From assembly GCA_019722365.1 (NCBI GenBank), contig JADFUC010001647.1:1-64000 (forward strand): a stretch of 64,000 bases of DNA, read 5' to 3'. The notes under the pieces were generated by a model, which made no database searches, was not told where the DNA came from, and worked only from the letters and a program-made list of their open reading frames with translations. This document shows, piece after piece, positions 50,553 through 61,689 of this stretch. This DNA comes from Lithospermum erythrorhizon. Lineage: Eukaryota; Streptophyta; Magnoliopsida; Boraginales; Boraginaceae. Within the stretch, counting starts at the first letter, position 1. Each line of letters begins with the position of its first letter. Made by a program: the position numbers and the translations under genes.

Positions 50553-50916
50553 ACTAGTCGGGACGTATGATTGGGACATTGTCAGGTAATATTATTAAGT
50601 CTCGAATTGCGTAAGCGGAGTCGTTTAGAGATTGGGGAGTGCATCACGGGATGTAATAATGGAACCTGAGGAAGTCCCGGCATGTGTGTTGTCAAGACAC
50701 ACACAACGGATTCGCCGTGTAGGTGGCACCGATACAAATCGGGGCGTATGATTGGAGGTGTCAATTACGATGGTTAACTTGTTAGAGGGTAATTGCGTCA
50801 GCAGTTAGTAAAGTTCGGAGTTGATGGGATGTATGTTAGGACCTATTAAGTCCGACTATAATTGTAAATGTACCGATACAAGTCACGGAAGTATGATTGG
50901 GAGATTGTCAATTGAT
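50540..50916 (+). repeat. Internal direct repeats with (C/A)GTATGATTGG core
   Basis: Three units end in CGATAC..GTCGG.(A/C)GTATGATTGG (about 50548-50580, 50727-50758, 50868-50902), each followed by TGTCA and a TAA. Between them come ATTGCGT.AGC.G and GGGATGTA phrases. Spacing is about 180 and 145 bases. A further partial unit continues after the copia at 59542-59600 (GGGTAATTGCATCGAGAGTC). Confidence 0.65.
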
Positions 50917-50921
50917 ATTAA
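50917..50921 (+). repeat. Target-site duplication ATTAA, left copy
   Basis: Directly precedes TGTTGGAAA at 50922; repeated at 59542-59546 after the 3' LTR. Confidence 0.85.
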
Positions 50922-51872
50922 TGTTGGAAATCAGAGTATTTTGATTTCTATAATTATGCCCGTTGCGACAATTGTTGTAACAATTCATTTACTAGTTTTA
51001 GTTAAATGAGATTACTCAAACTAAGTATTCAATAAATAGTAATTGTAAATTACTAAAATGGAACTCATGATAATATCGGGGTTATGCTGAATTGCTAGAT
51101 CACAAGTACATAACCGATATAATAGTCATAATGGTCAATTATATTATTATCGTATGTGCTCGAGCCCGAAGAATCAGCGCCACATCTGATGTACGTTGAG
51201 TTATATTCCATGTATCAGATTAAATCGAGATTGTTAAATTGAGGGTTGATTGAAATCAGCGAGATCACTTAATCGAGAGTTTTATTGATAATGTAAAACA
51301 CAAATAGAAAAGACGAATCAATTAAATTGTTGTTTTGATTGATGGTCTTGAGAGCTTCATTAGTAATTTGTTAAAATTCTTTCGTTTAGTAATAAGTTAG
51401 TTAACGGCTTGCTTGAGTTAACTATTTTATCAAAAGCGAGTCAAGCTATTCGACGAAACAAAGGCGGACTATATATAAGGAAAAGATGAAATGAAAAACA
51501 AAAATAATTTTTCATTTCATCTATCTCATTTCGGCTTCCCCCACTCCCATCTCTCCACTTTGGGTTTTGAGTAAAAGTTTTTTGACTCGAATTCTTGTCA
51601 ATTGCTCGTGGATTCTAGCTTAAAGTCCAATTGCGCATTGATTCAACACGCTCTTTTGTGGACTAACTTCAGAGGCATTCGGGTTGAGGGTGCTGAGAGT
51701 TGCTTGGAGGATTCGGAGATTGAAAGTTCATCAATTCATTGCGTTTGTACTCACCGTATTCATCGTGTATGAATTATATAGGTAATATGTTTAAGTAATT
51801 AGTTATTATACATTTATTCACGATCTTGGTTTCATTTTTATTTTGTTGAACAAGTTGCGTAATTTTCCAACA
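50922..51872 (+). repeat. Copia 5' LTR, 951 bp
   Basis: TGTTGGAAA ... TTTTCCAACA, a perfect short terminal inversion. Shared with the 3' LTR: TAATTATGCCCGTTGCGACA, GTAATTGTAAATTACTAAAA, TTGAGTTATATTCCATGTAT, a TATATAAGG promoter-like site (51473-51481) and GATTGAAAGTTCATC. Confidence 0.92.
51470..51482 (+). promoter_or_regulatory. TATA box of the copia 5' LTR
   Basis: TATATATAAGG about 400 bases before the LTR end; the 3' LTR has TTTATATAAGGG at about 59136. Both precede a conserved AGATGAAAT tract that probably marks the transcribed R region. Confidence 0.55.
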
Positions 51873-51873
51873 G

Positions 51874-51886
51874 TGGCATCATGAGC
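51874..51886 (+). other. Primer binding site, initiator tRNA-Met type
   Basis: TGGCATCATGAGC, one base after the LTR, close to the canonical TGGTATCAGAGC. Confidence 0.8.
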
Positions 51887-51889
51887 ATG

Positions 51890-54150
51890 TTTAAGTTGTA
51901 TAATTTAGATTACATTTATATATAATTTGTTATATAAACACATTTTATATCGATTTTCATATTATATATTCTTGACCATGAATATATGTTATGAAAACTA
52001 GATTCATAGAGCAAATATGTGTTTTTATATTGTTTCAAGTTCATCATATTGTTAATTTTGATTATTTGAATTTGGATTTGTGTTTACGTGAAGATTGATG
52101 GGTTTTTTTAAATATCTTTTTGATTAAAATCTAAATTTTTTTTGGATTTAGGCGTTTAAATTATTCTAAAACTTCAACAATTTTTTTTAATTGCATTTTA
52201 GAGGACTAAGTATCTCTGAAAAATTTCATAATTTTTGGATTGTTTAGTGTCCACAATAATTTTTGTGATTTTTTCCTATAATATTTATTGGCTTTATAAT
52301 TAATTGTTTGTAAATGTTTTTTTTTTACAAAATTCCAATTAAACGTTGCTAAAAATTGTGTGAAATGTACTTAGTAAACATTTCATAATTTTTGGACTTA
52401 TGTTTTAGGCACTCAATTGATCTTTTCAAAATGTTTGAATTAAATAAAAAAACTAAATTTTTGTGAAATGGAGGGCGGCGTTCCATTTGGCCTCCGCGGC
52501 GTCGGTTGCCGACGGGGCGTTCGTTGGGCGCGTCTCTGAAACCCGGACCCCCGGCGGCGATCCGGCGCGTGGTCGACTGGAGGCACGGCGGAGGCCGATC
52601 GTCGTCTACCGTTAACCCGTCGGTTTTTGTTGTTCTGAAAACCTAATCAAGATTTTAAAAAGAAATTATTAATTTCTATTTTTTCGTGTATTTGTTATCA
52701 TTTATTGTTATGATAATTGTAATTATCCAATTTTAATGATGATAAGTTTAATTCAATAATTTCTTTTCATTATTTATCCTTTTATAGCAAATGTATTTTT
52801 ATTTGAGGATATAATCGTAAGTAACAATCTAGTTAAAATTAAATTTGTTTTAGATAAAAGATTAATTTAGTTTTTATCTTATTATGTTTTATATGAAATA
52901 ATTATTATAATAGAATTTTTTATTGTATAAATAAAATAGTTATTATGGCTTAACTATTAGTCTTCTAAATATATGTTTACATTAATGCATTTTTAATAAT
53001 ATATTTTCATTAATATAATTATGAAATCAATTTTGAATTAATTTCTATCAAATTTAAATTGTATATTTATGTTATTGAAGAGACGCCTCACATAATTAGT
53101 GTTTGTACATTTTTTATTATATAATTGATTGCGTATTTATTGCATATTAAATACATGTTATTATGTATTAATGACATTTATTTCATATATAACACATTAA
53201 ACTTCGTTTAATGACATTCGTAAAGTCACATTTAATAAAGCTTACCATTTAATATATATTAAATCATGGATTTTATGTGTTTTAATTTTATTATATATTG
53301 TGAAGCTAGGAATGGAAAAGGGATTATATTGATATGATATAGAGATTTGTATTTTTTGAAATACGAGTCTACAAACCGTTTATACGTTCTCTGGCATTCT
53401 GATGAAATCGTTTTTATTTTTATTTTTGTTTTACTTCGCTTGGCTTTGAAGTAAATGTGAAGTTGGGTTAGTAAATAAATGTACAAGCGTAAGAGCATTG
53501 AAGATGGCGGGTTCACCGTGTCGACTGAGTTTTCAAAGATGAAAGTCTGAATTCGCGATTGACAAGTGTTTACATGGCCAGAGGTTTATTATTTACATTA
53601 TTTGAAGTCATATATATCTCTAAATGTGTATTATTTTGTTTATTTTCATGATGTGCATATTACTTGAGTATGTGCTGTATAACATGTTAAATAATTAATC
53701 AAATAATATGAATCTAAAAGCAATAAAATTTAAGCGCTCAAATATAAAGGCCGGTATCACGATCACGGACACCTTGTGATGGCGCTATCGTGGCGTGTAT
53801 GGCAATAGATCATGTTGAAGCCAATTTTCACTGCGTTGTGGGCTTGGTATTACGTAAAGGTGGCATCTGTGGAAATCTTGTGCTTAAGCAAGGGGGTGGC
53901 AATGCGTTATAATTGGTTAGTTAACCTCTTGCTGTATTTGGCTTTTTCAAAATAACCAATACTTTGCTTGTTGTTGTTCGAAATTCTAATAGTAGATCTT
54001 GCATACTAATATATTTTGTGAGATTCGGCGAGTATTGATATTACTTTAATTAACTTTGTAAGTGTTTGACATGATAAATTGCTAAGCTGTGGTCATTTAC
54101 ATACTTATTCTTGCTTGAAATTAAAATGGCTAACCCGCCCTAGAAACTTC
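51890..54150 (+). other. Long non-coding leader of the copia
   Basis: About 2.25 kb of very AT-rich sequence without a frame, apart from a GC-rich island at 52468-52615. The length is unusual for copia leaders. It may contain later insertions, though no boundaries were recognised. Confidence 0.6.
52468..52615. other. GC-rich island in the copia leader
   Basis: About 150 bases dominated by GGCG/CCG motifs (GGGCGGCG, GACCCCCGGCGGCG, GGCACGGCGGAGG) in surroundings of T/A runs. The edges are abrupt on both sides. No open frame of note. Confidence 0.7.
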
Positions 54151-57100
54151 GCTTCGGGTTGCACTTGAGGAAGTCTTGGCTCAACAACTCAAACTTTGAT
54201 GGTGGTCTCGAGAGCTTGAGGGATTGTTCTCAAGCGGGGAGAGAAAAGTATGTGTTGAGGCAGCTAAGGTCCACGTCCGGACGAATAGCGTTGCCGCTTG
54301 ATATAGGGAGAGAGCTACAAAAGCACAAGTGCGATGTTGTAGATGTCAATGTCTTTATCTTGGCAATATGGAACTTTTTGCGTTCCAAACTCAATATGAG
54401 AAGGTGAAAAGAATATGACATGTACCCGACAGCAACTATTTTTGCGATGAGTTATTACGAAGGAAGCTAGAAGTAAGAGAGATATGACATTATGCAATAC
54501 TCTGGGTGATAACAAATTTGAAATGAACTGATTTAACGAGCCAACGTGTCATTAAAATGATAGGCTTGGTCGAACGACTCAATGTCTTGGGCTCCGGTGT
54601 TTCGAAAGAACTGGTTGTAGACCTTATCCTAAAGTCCCTCCCAGAGAAGTTCTCGGTTGTGATGAACTTGACATGCATAAGTTTGAGTTATCTACAAGCA
54701 GGCGCATAAGATGATCACGAATATTAAAGTTTCATCCACAGGGGAAGACTAGACTCCTACTTCTTCTGTTTTGGTGGTCCAAAACAAAAGAAATTTAAGA
54801 AGAAGTACAATGGTAAGGCTAAAGGTTCGAAACCTAAAAGGTTGCAGGCCCCATTTAAGCGAGAGGAAACGGCGAGAAAGGAGGACAAGTAATTTACTAT
54901 GGGATCGAGAGTCCTTTGGAAATGCGACACAAGAAATTCTTGGAAGATAGGGAAGAATAGTCCTAGCGACCGCTCGGCCTACAGTATATATGTATATATG
55001 TTATTGAAAGTTTGTATAACTTCTAAATTCTACCGTGGGTGCTTAATACATTTGGCCCGTAGTTCTCATATTTGTCACAATGTCTGCGGGAACTAAAGCG
55101 AGAAGTAGGGAAATACTTCGAAAGAAGAGATGAATCTACGTAAAGGGGCGATATAGAGGTTGCGACCACAGCGATGAGATCATCGATTTAATTTTGCCTC
55201 TTGGGTCGTGTTCCTAAATTTAAGCAATGTTCTTTTTACCCACCTTATAGCGAGGAATATTCTTACTTTCTTTTTAGTATTTTTGAATAATGAAGGTTTT
55301 TCACTTCCATTTCAAGGTGATCAATGCATTTAGGATATACATAAAGAAATGTATGATATAAAAAGTATTACATTTCTCCAAGATGTCTCATTTCTCTGAA
55401 CACGTCAATCGGGGAACATAACATTGATAAGGCACAAACCTAACGGCTTAAAGCTTTATGTAATGCTGCTAGCGTTAGGAATAAGTCATATAAACGAGAG
55501 CTGCATTATGAATCTTGAGGTTTAGATTATGAAAGGATCATCGATAAATATGAATACTCTTGCGGCCAACATGACCAAATGTACTTCATTTGGATACAAT
55601 GAAACAAAAATGTTTGTTGGGGATCATACAAGCCAATGTATGTGGGCCAATGAACACATCTGCACGAGGTGGTTGTAGTTATTTCATTACACTTATTAAT
55701 GAAATTACAAATGCGATTTATGTGTCACGATGAAACAGCGTGAATCCTTCAAGGAAATTCATGATGAAGTAAAGAACCAATTGAACAAGACTATAAAGAT
55801 TCTTTGGCCTTATAGAGGAGGAGAATAGTTAAGTCAAGGGTTCAAATACTCATCCCAAAGAGTGTGGTATTATTTCACAACTCACTCCTGCAGGAATGCC
55901 ACGACGCGTCTGAAAGGAGAAATCAAACCTTGATTAACATGGTTTGACATATGATAACCTATCATCACGCGGTTAATTTTTTACGGATATACACTACAAA
56001 GCGCGTACTCGCACTTAATAAAATGTCCAACTATATCAACATAGCAAAACACCTCGCTGAATTGAGTTATGGGAAGTTTCCCAAATTCGGTTTTATCGAG
56101 GATTTGGGGCTATAAAGCTTATGTTGAAGTTGACAAAAGATGAGCTAGTGTCATCGATAAAATGCTACTTTAATTGGTACATCGAGAAGAAAACGTTTAG
56201 TTTACTACTTCTACGAAGCACGAGAATAAAATAATCGTTGCAAGATCATGAATATTTGTTGAAAAGGAGGAATATGTCCGGAAAGGTTAGGAGTAGAAGG
56301 TGGCTATGCTTGGGGGAAGCTCAAGATGATGGCCGACTGTCAATACACTGGTGTAGAACCCCTACAGTGACACACCACAAGGTGGGAATCTTTGCTGGCA
56401 TTAGCTGACCCGATTCTTCATTCCTATGAGGTGTGGAAAACCAACCCTTAGGAGACCAAGAACCAGACCGTTGGTATGACAAATCATTTTGAAAAATGAC
56501 GAGCCCACCTCTTACGAGGAGGCAATGAGTAGCAAAGATGCTGATAAATGGCTGATAGCCATGAAGTCCGAGATGGATTCGATGTACCAAAACAAGGTTT
56601 GGTCCTTGTTAGATTTACTCGTGAGGGTTCGTCCGTTGGCGTAAAAATGCGTGTTAAGAAGAAACATGACAAAGACGGAAGCGTCCATGTTTTCAAAGCG
56701 GTTCGTGGTGAAAGGTTTCAAAAGCAAATTCATGGATTGATATGATCAAACTATTCACATGCATGTATCTTAAATCCATTCGGATAATCTTAGTCATTGT
56801 TGCATTTTATGACTATGAAATATGGAAAATGGATGTAAATACTACTTTCTTTAAAGGAAACCTTGAGGAATATGTGTACATGGTACAACCTACAGGCTTT
56901 ACATGACCCAAGGGACCTAAGAAGGTTTGTGAGCTACAGAGGTCCATTTATGGTCTCAAGCAAGTATCCCATAGTTGGAATCTATGTTTTGATGAAGCGA
57001 TCAAAGATTTTGGATTCATCTAAAAAGAGGAAGAATCTTGTGTATACAAGAAGGTGAGTGGGAGTTACATAACATTATAGTCATGTATGTCGATGACATA

Positions 57101-58195
57101 CTTATCATTATGAAGCAAGTAAATTAACGAACTTCAGTCAAAAGAGTATTGGTTGCGTGGACGTTTCTCAATGAAGTACTCAGGTGAAGCGAAATACATT
57201 CTCGGAATCTAAATTCATCGAGATCGAGTAAACCGACTTGTTGAACTTTGTCGGAACACTTATATCGATGTAGTGTAGCAAAGGTTCAAAACGAATGATT
57301 TCAAGGAAAAGTCATCTCCCCATGAGACATGGAGTTCAACTCGGTGAAGTCACTCTAATCCACCGTGAATGTTGAGATGGACAAAGAAATGAAGGACTTA
57401 TGTTATACTTCGGTTGTGGGGTCATTAAATGTAGTACCATAGCGACGATGTGTCGTATGTACCAATTACTGCAGCGATACCAATAATCAGGGAGGAAACT
57501 CTGGTTAGGTGAGCATCTTGTAGTATTTGAGAAGAACTTAGATGCATTCTTGAAATCAAATAGTAGAGATGAATAGTTGGGTATAGACCGGGTACACTGA
57601 TACAAGTTTGAAGCGACTATATGGTAAAAGCAATGTCTTGGAGTAGTTCGAGAACATTGGCTAATAACTTTTACATCCACTGCAGACCAATGCCACCTCG
57701 GGCAAAAGCGATTGAATATCTGAACATTGGTCCCTAGACTTAAAATATTCTGATGGTGTTAGATTGATGGGGATTAAGCGTATCTCTTGTTATATGAACA
57801 ATAATTGAATAATACGAACTTTGCCCCATATATCCACAGTATTTTTTTGTTCACTATGTACATGTGTTTATATCTCTTAGTTTTACATATAACATGTTGT
57901 TTTCCTCGTCGAGTGAAAATGAAGTCCCACAGGCTAGCATACATTTCTAGAGGACAACTTTGGAAGTGTTGACAAAGAGAGCCTCTCGAGTCTAGAAATA
58001 TAAAGGTAGCCATTTGCCGCCCCAGTGGAATCTTGTGTGATGCGAGGGGCGACAAGCATTTGATGACCAGCGTAGTGATTGATGATGATCAACTACTCTT
58101 TGGATCGTAAGAGGTTGCAAGAAGCGATCAATCTTATATGGGCCTATCGGTTGCATAAGCGAGGAGAGGCGGATCGACATTGCACAAAATCATAG
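54151..58195 (+). pseudogene. Copia gag-pol polyprotein, decayed
   Basis: Gag (54159-54720): LNNSNFDGGLESLRD..., REKYVL, LQKHKCDVVDV; then, across frameshifts, GLVERLNVLGSGVSKELVVD and SLPEKFSVV. Lys-rich tract and zinc-knuckle remnant (about 54780-54950: KKKYNGKAKGSKPKR, KFLED). Protease region 54960-55330: VLNTFGP replaces the usual LDTG-C-type site. Integrase (about 55400-56220): CGPMNTSARGGCSYFITL, ECGIISQLTPAGMP, SYGKFPKFGFIEDLGL. RT (56500-57130): KDADKWLIAMKSEMDSMY, NKVWSLLD, KKKHDKDGSVHVFKA, SIYGLKQA-like block, and the catalytic YVDD at 57086-57097. RNase H (about 57370-58190): a GYTDTSLKRLYGKS-like block, then decay. Frames change repeatedly and stops occur throughout. Confidence 0.9.
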
Positions 58196-58575
58196 AAGAT
58201 AAATATAATATTAAATGCTTATGATAATTCTTAGACTTTTGCATATATAACTACTTATGTTATATGAGTTGTGTCTTTGACTATGTCGAGCGTGCGCCAT
58301 AATGGCAATTATAACGGCATATATTGGGTGACACGATTAAGTATAAGCGATGAGTGTTGATATATTATAAAGGAATTTATCGATCCTTGATATCTGAGAA
58401 TGATCTAGAACCTCATTAGTATTGGGGCGATTAGTTTTATGGGGCCTTAAAAGCTAGTACTGATGATTTAGTTAATCGAGTAAAAAGAAAGTTGTGGGTG
58501 TTTATGACACACACACTTCTTATAGTTAACCCGTGACTAGAGATCCTGCAGATAAAAATTGTAAAGTAATCATCG

Positions 58576-58588
58576 AGGCAAGTGGGAG
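58576..58588 (+). other. Polypurine tract of the copia
   Basis: GAGGCAAGTGGGAG directly before the TG of the 3' LTR. Confidence 0.7.
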
Positions 58589-59541
58589 TGTAAGGAAGCA
58601 GTATTTTGATTACTATAATTATGCCCGTTGCGACAATTATTGTAACAATTCATTTACTAGTTTTTAATTAAATGAGATTCTGTTAAGTATTCGATATTAA
58701 ATAGTAATTGTAAATTACTAAAATGGAGCTCACGATAATATCGGGGGTTATGCGGTGCTAGATCATGTATAACCCATTATAATAATTATAATAGTCGATT
58801 ATGTTATTATCACGGCTAATATTATCGAGCCAGGAAGGTCGCATACATATAATATGGCGTTGAGTTATATTCCATGTATGGAATTAAATCGGGTATTAAA
58901 TTGGGGGTTGATTGAAATCGAGATACTCAATCGAGTTTTATTGATAATGTAAAAACAAAATAGAGACAAAACCGAATCGATTAAATTGTTACATTTCAAT
59001 TGATGGTTTAACAAGGAAACTCATTAGTAATTTATTAAAAGTTCTTTACTCATTTATTAATAAGTTAGTTAATGAAGCAACGACTTAACTATTTATCAAG
59101 CTTAGTCTTGGTATTCGATCGAAACCAAGAGGAATTTATATAAGGGAGAAAGATGAAATAGAAAATAAAAAGAATTTTCATTTCATCCTCTCAATACATT
59201 TGACACTACATTGCTTCGCCCCTTTGGGTTTTAGTCCAAAGTTTTGACTCAAATTCTTTATCCAATTGCTCATAAAAGATTACGAGAGTCGATCAGGTGA
59301 TTGACCCCTCTTGGTGTGGGTGGCGGAGGCGTTTCGCTTGAGGTCTTGAGAGTTGCGGAGGATTCGGGAGATTGAAAGTTCATCGATTCGTTGCGTTTGC
59401 AGCCAAGTACTCAAATGGCCATGCGTGCATGAATTATATCATGTATGTTTTAAGTAATTCGTTATTATACATTTATTAAGTCTTGAGAAAAGTTTGCGTT
59501 TGTTTATTTTTTTATGAGCGAGGTTGCGTAATTTTCCAGCA
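58589..59541 (+). repeat. Copia 3' LTR, 953 bp
   Basis: Starts TGTAAGGAA (5' copy TGTTGGAAA) and ends TTTTCCAGCA (5' copy TTTTCCAACA). It aligns along its whole length with 50922-51872 with scattered substitutions and indels. Confidence 0.92.
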
Positions 59542-59546
59542 ATTAA
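59542..59546 (+). repeat. Target-site duplication ATTAA, right copy
   Basis: Identical to 50917-50921. Confidence 0.85.
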
Positions 59547-59651
59547 GTCAGGGTAATTGCATCGAGAGTCGATGAAAGTTGCGGGAGTGCATCGGTCTTA
59601 TGTCGAGGACTTTTGTTAAGTCACGACAGCGTGTTTCTATGCGGCATTTCA

Positions 59652-59768
59652 GGCTATCGTGTCACGTCTCGACAACTATGTGCGTGTAACTTCATACGAG
59701 ATATGCGTTGCGAGAAATTTTGAAATTTTTTCCATGTGTTTCTACGATGCTCGATTTAAGATACACGT
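59652..59768 (-). repeat. Right terminal inverted repeat
   Basis: Reverse complement reads CGTGTATCTTAAATCGAGC..., matching 50444 onward. Confidence 0.6.
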
Positions 59769-59886
59769 TTTTTTACGTGATATAAGTTAACCGTGGCATA
59801 TGGTATAATATCGTATATTTGACAATGGATAGCCATACAATTCAATATCATAGAATACAATAAGCTATCATCAAACATAATCAATT

Positions 59887-60854
59887 TTAGTAATTAAAAC
59901 TACACTTTTTGTAATCATAAAATAAATTTATTTCTACATCGCAAAGACATTTTTCGCACTCTAAGTTCTTTTCATATGCTTCGATTGTCCATGATCTTAT
60001 TCTAGTGACGTGTTCAGCATTGAAACTACAATCTACAGGTCTTTGTCTTGGAATATCCTTATTTTTTATCCACATATTTTGAATAATTTTGTGGAATTTC
60101 TCTCTGCCTTTTTGTACTTTTTCTTTTGGATTCTTGTTTTTTTTATGGCAACTAAATATCTTGTACCCTCTTTGTTTTATCCAACTAAAAGCAGTGTCAT
60201 CCCAATTGCATATCTTTGCATCCAGGAGTGACAGAGGAGAACTTCCTTTCTTCAGTTTTAAATATTATAGTCTTTCATCAGTCCCTCTTCCTTGAAAGAA
60301 TTCAACCTGCATAACAGAAATCATCATCAAATAACTATAAACAATAGACAGTCAAAACCACTCAAGACAGAAATCATTAAACATACTTACAATTTTTTCT
60401 TTTACATATAAGGCTTACGGGTTTCCACATTTTGCGCGTAAGTCGAGGCTGACTTTGAAACAAACATGCGTCTATATGCCATGAAATCAAAGGAATTTTG
60501 TCCGGCGCTTTGCGTTCTTTAACACGTACTTATCATAACTTTTAGTCAACAAATATTTACAACTACAAAAAAAAGAAAAATCCAATGAAATGAGACTTCA
60601 ATAAACTAGAGCAAATTTAAAATGGCCATCAAATTATAAAAACAAAAAAACAAAAAAACTAATTCAAACTTATGAGTTAAACTATACCTCAATTTAGCAT
60701 AATGAAGACCTGCAAGTGAATGTGAAGCAACACAAGCGATTATGTCGGTAATTATTTGATTAGGAAGTTCTTGATGTAAATATTTTTGGCCATGTTTTCG
60801 AGTTAGTTTATATGGAGATGAACCACTTTTGAATGTACATTCTACATTTTCCAT
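59887..60854 (-). pseudogene. F-box protein, At2g35280-like family, with in-frame stops
   Basis: F-box proteins recruit targets to SCF ubiquitin ligases. Three exons fit: 60854-60688 (ATG; F-box LPNQIITDIIACVASHSLAGLHYAKL), 60562-60391 (SCKYLLTKSYDKYVLKN, later AKCGNP.ALYVKEKI) and 60306-59887 (VEFFQGRGTDERL, then IQNMWIKNKDIP and the Cys-rich end CEKCLCDVEINLFYD). Junctions are GAG/GTATAG, TTTTTTTTGTAG/T, ATT/GTAAGTATG and TTATGCAG/GTT. The exon phases join correctly (167+172 bases = 113 codons). The CGNPxALY and C-terminal CxxCxCDxExxLF blocks are diagnostic of this plant subfamily. Three in-frame stops in exon 2 (TGA, TAG, TAA) and one TAA in exon 3 disable it. The family's middle part (tandem Sel1-like region) is shortened. 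Confidence 0.8.
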
Positions 60855-61250
60855 GGGTTGATTTATAGGTACTCAAAAACCTTTCTATGATGCTTAAGTA
60901 CGTTCATTTCATATTCTTAAAGAGGCACATGCGTGTATTGTTTACATTTCATATTCTTTAATCTTTTTATTAAGTACTGCTTTGACCTTCCATATTCCAA
61001 TTCCGACTGACTGTTATGGGTGTACCTCTTACGACAAAGTATGTGGGATGATACTTTCATGCAAATATTTTAATAATGCGAACTTTATTCATTGAACAAA
61101 TAAAAGTACAATTAGCCATCCAAGCATATTGAGGAGTTCTGACTTAAGATCTACCTCTTGGCTAACCTCAATTTACTGAAACATAAATGAGTGCTTTTTC
61201 TCGAACATTGTTTTCATCAAACATTTCAACCCACGCGAGAACTACATCGA
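60855..61250. other. Spacer between the F-box pseudogene and an upstream putative gene
   Basis: AT-rich, no domain. Minus-strand CCTATAAATC at about 60872 could be the TATA box of the F-box gene, but it lies very close to its ATG. Confidence 0.35.
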
Positions 61251-61277
61251 AGGATTACATCTCTATATTGTTTCTCA

Positions 61278-61593
61278 TCAAACTTGAATGTGAAGTCCTC
61301 GCTTTGTAATATGCATTTCAAGTAGGCAAAGGGAATCCACCGTTTGGTGAAAAACATTTTTACACATTGTATTTTCTTTTTCCTTTCTACGTCTTGACAT
61401 GAAATGAATCCGGGCGTCGTATAATATTTTACAACAGATATCTACGAAGACGTTTTTCAATAAAGATCGGGGTATTTGAAATCTGCACCAATTTCATCCG
61501 GAGTTGGACTACTTTGTAATAACTCCCGACCGAAGGAGGTTTGATTTGGCCTCTTCTTATTTCTGGCTTTCTTTTTTGGCTTGGTCCTTCCAT
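61278..61593 (-). pseudogene. Putative gene fragment of unknown family behind a TATA box
   Basis: The ATG at 61593 opens MEGPSQKRKPEIRRGQIKPP; the frame ends after about 54 codons. Other frames continue with coding-like, Lys/Arg-rich text (KKARNKKRPNQTSFGRELL; FFTKRWIPFAYLKCI; DEKQYRDVILRC), suggesting frameshifts in a longer gene running toward 61200. I do not recognise the family. Because the F-box pseudogene lies just downstream in the same orientation, a truncated paralogue or an upstream exon is possible, but no F-box motif was seen. Confidence 0.4.
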
Positions 61594-61674
61594 ATTTGTT
61601 TGAGTTGGTTGAATTATTTGTAAAATTAACAATAGAGTTGGGTTGTTGGTGTGAAAAATATGTAATTGGTAGCT

Positions 61675-61686
61675 CCCCTATTTATA
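61675..61686 (-). promoter_or_regulatory. TATA box, TATAAATAGGGG
   Basis: A textbook plant TATA box on the minus strand about 85 bases upstream of the ATG at 61593, followed by a CAA/CAACC-rich 5'-leader-like sequence. This is the strongest host promoter signal in the window. Confidence 0.6.
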
Positions 61687-61689
61687 GAG

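Larger units (their letters stand above)
50922..59541 (+). mobile_element. Complete Ty1/copia retrotransposon, decayed coding region
   Basis: 8620 bp: 5' LTR 50922-51872, PBS from 51874, leader to about 54150, gag, protease, integrase, RT and RNase H (copia order) to about 58190, PPT before 58589, 3' LTR 58589-59541, with ATTAA on both sides. It interrupts a small TIR element. The copia remnant at 1-2000 appears to be a relative. Structure is complete, but stops and frameshifts in every domain mean it is not autonomous. Confidence 0.92.
50390..59800. mobile_element. Non-autonomous terminal-inverted-repeat element, split by a copia insertion
   Basis: Without the copia (50922-59541) and one ATTAA copy, about 0.8 kb remains. 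Its ends are inverted: left 50444-50552 and right 59652-59768 read alike on opposite strands (TGTA(G/T)CTTAAATC(T/G)AG(T/C)ATCGT...AGAA...CATGG, then AA-rich, then a TGTCG...CACGATA block). The interior has direct repeats with a TATGATTGG core. It has no coding capacity. Structure fits a foldback or MULE/MITE-like DNA element; the superfamily is undetermined because the outer ends and duplication are not fixed. A CAC(A)GGT(T)AA-like phrase near 50392 and near 59790 (minus) might be the true termini. Confidence 0.6.

Noticed and set aside
60606..60690. Extension of the F-box exon 1 frame past 60688
   Set aside because: The family motif KLSCK is restored only by splicing at GAG/GTATAG to 60562, so the Phe-rich extension is intron.
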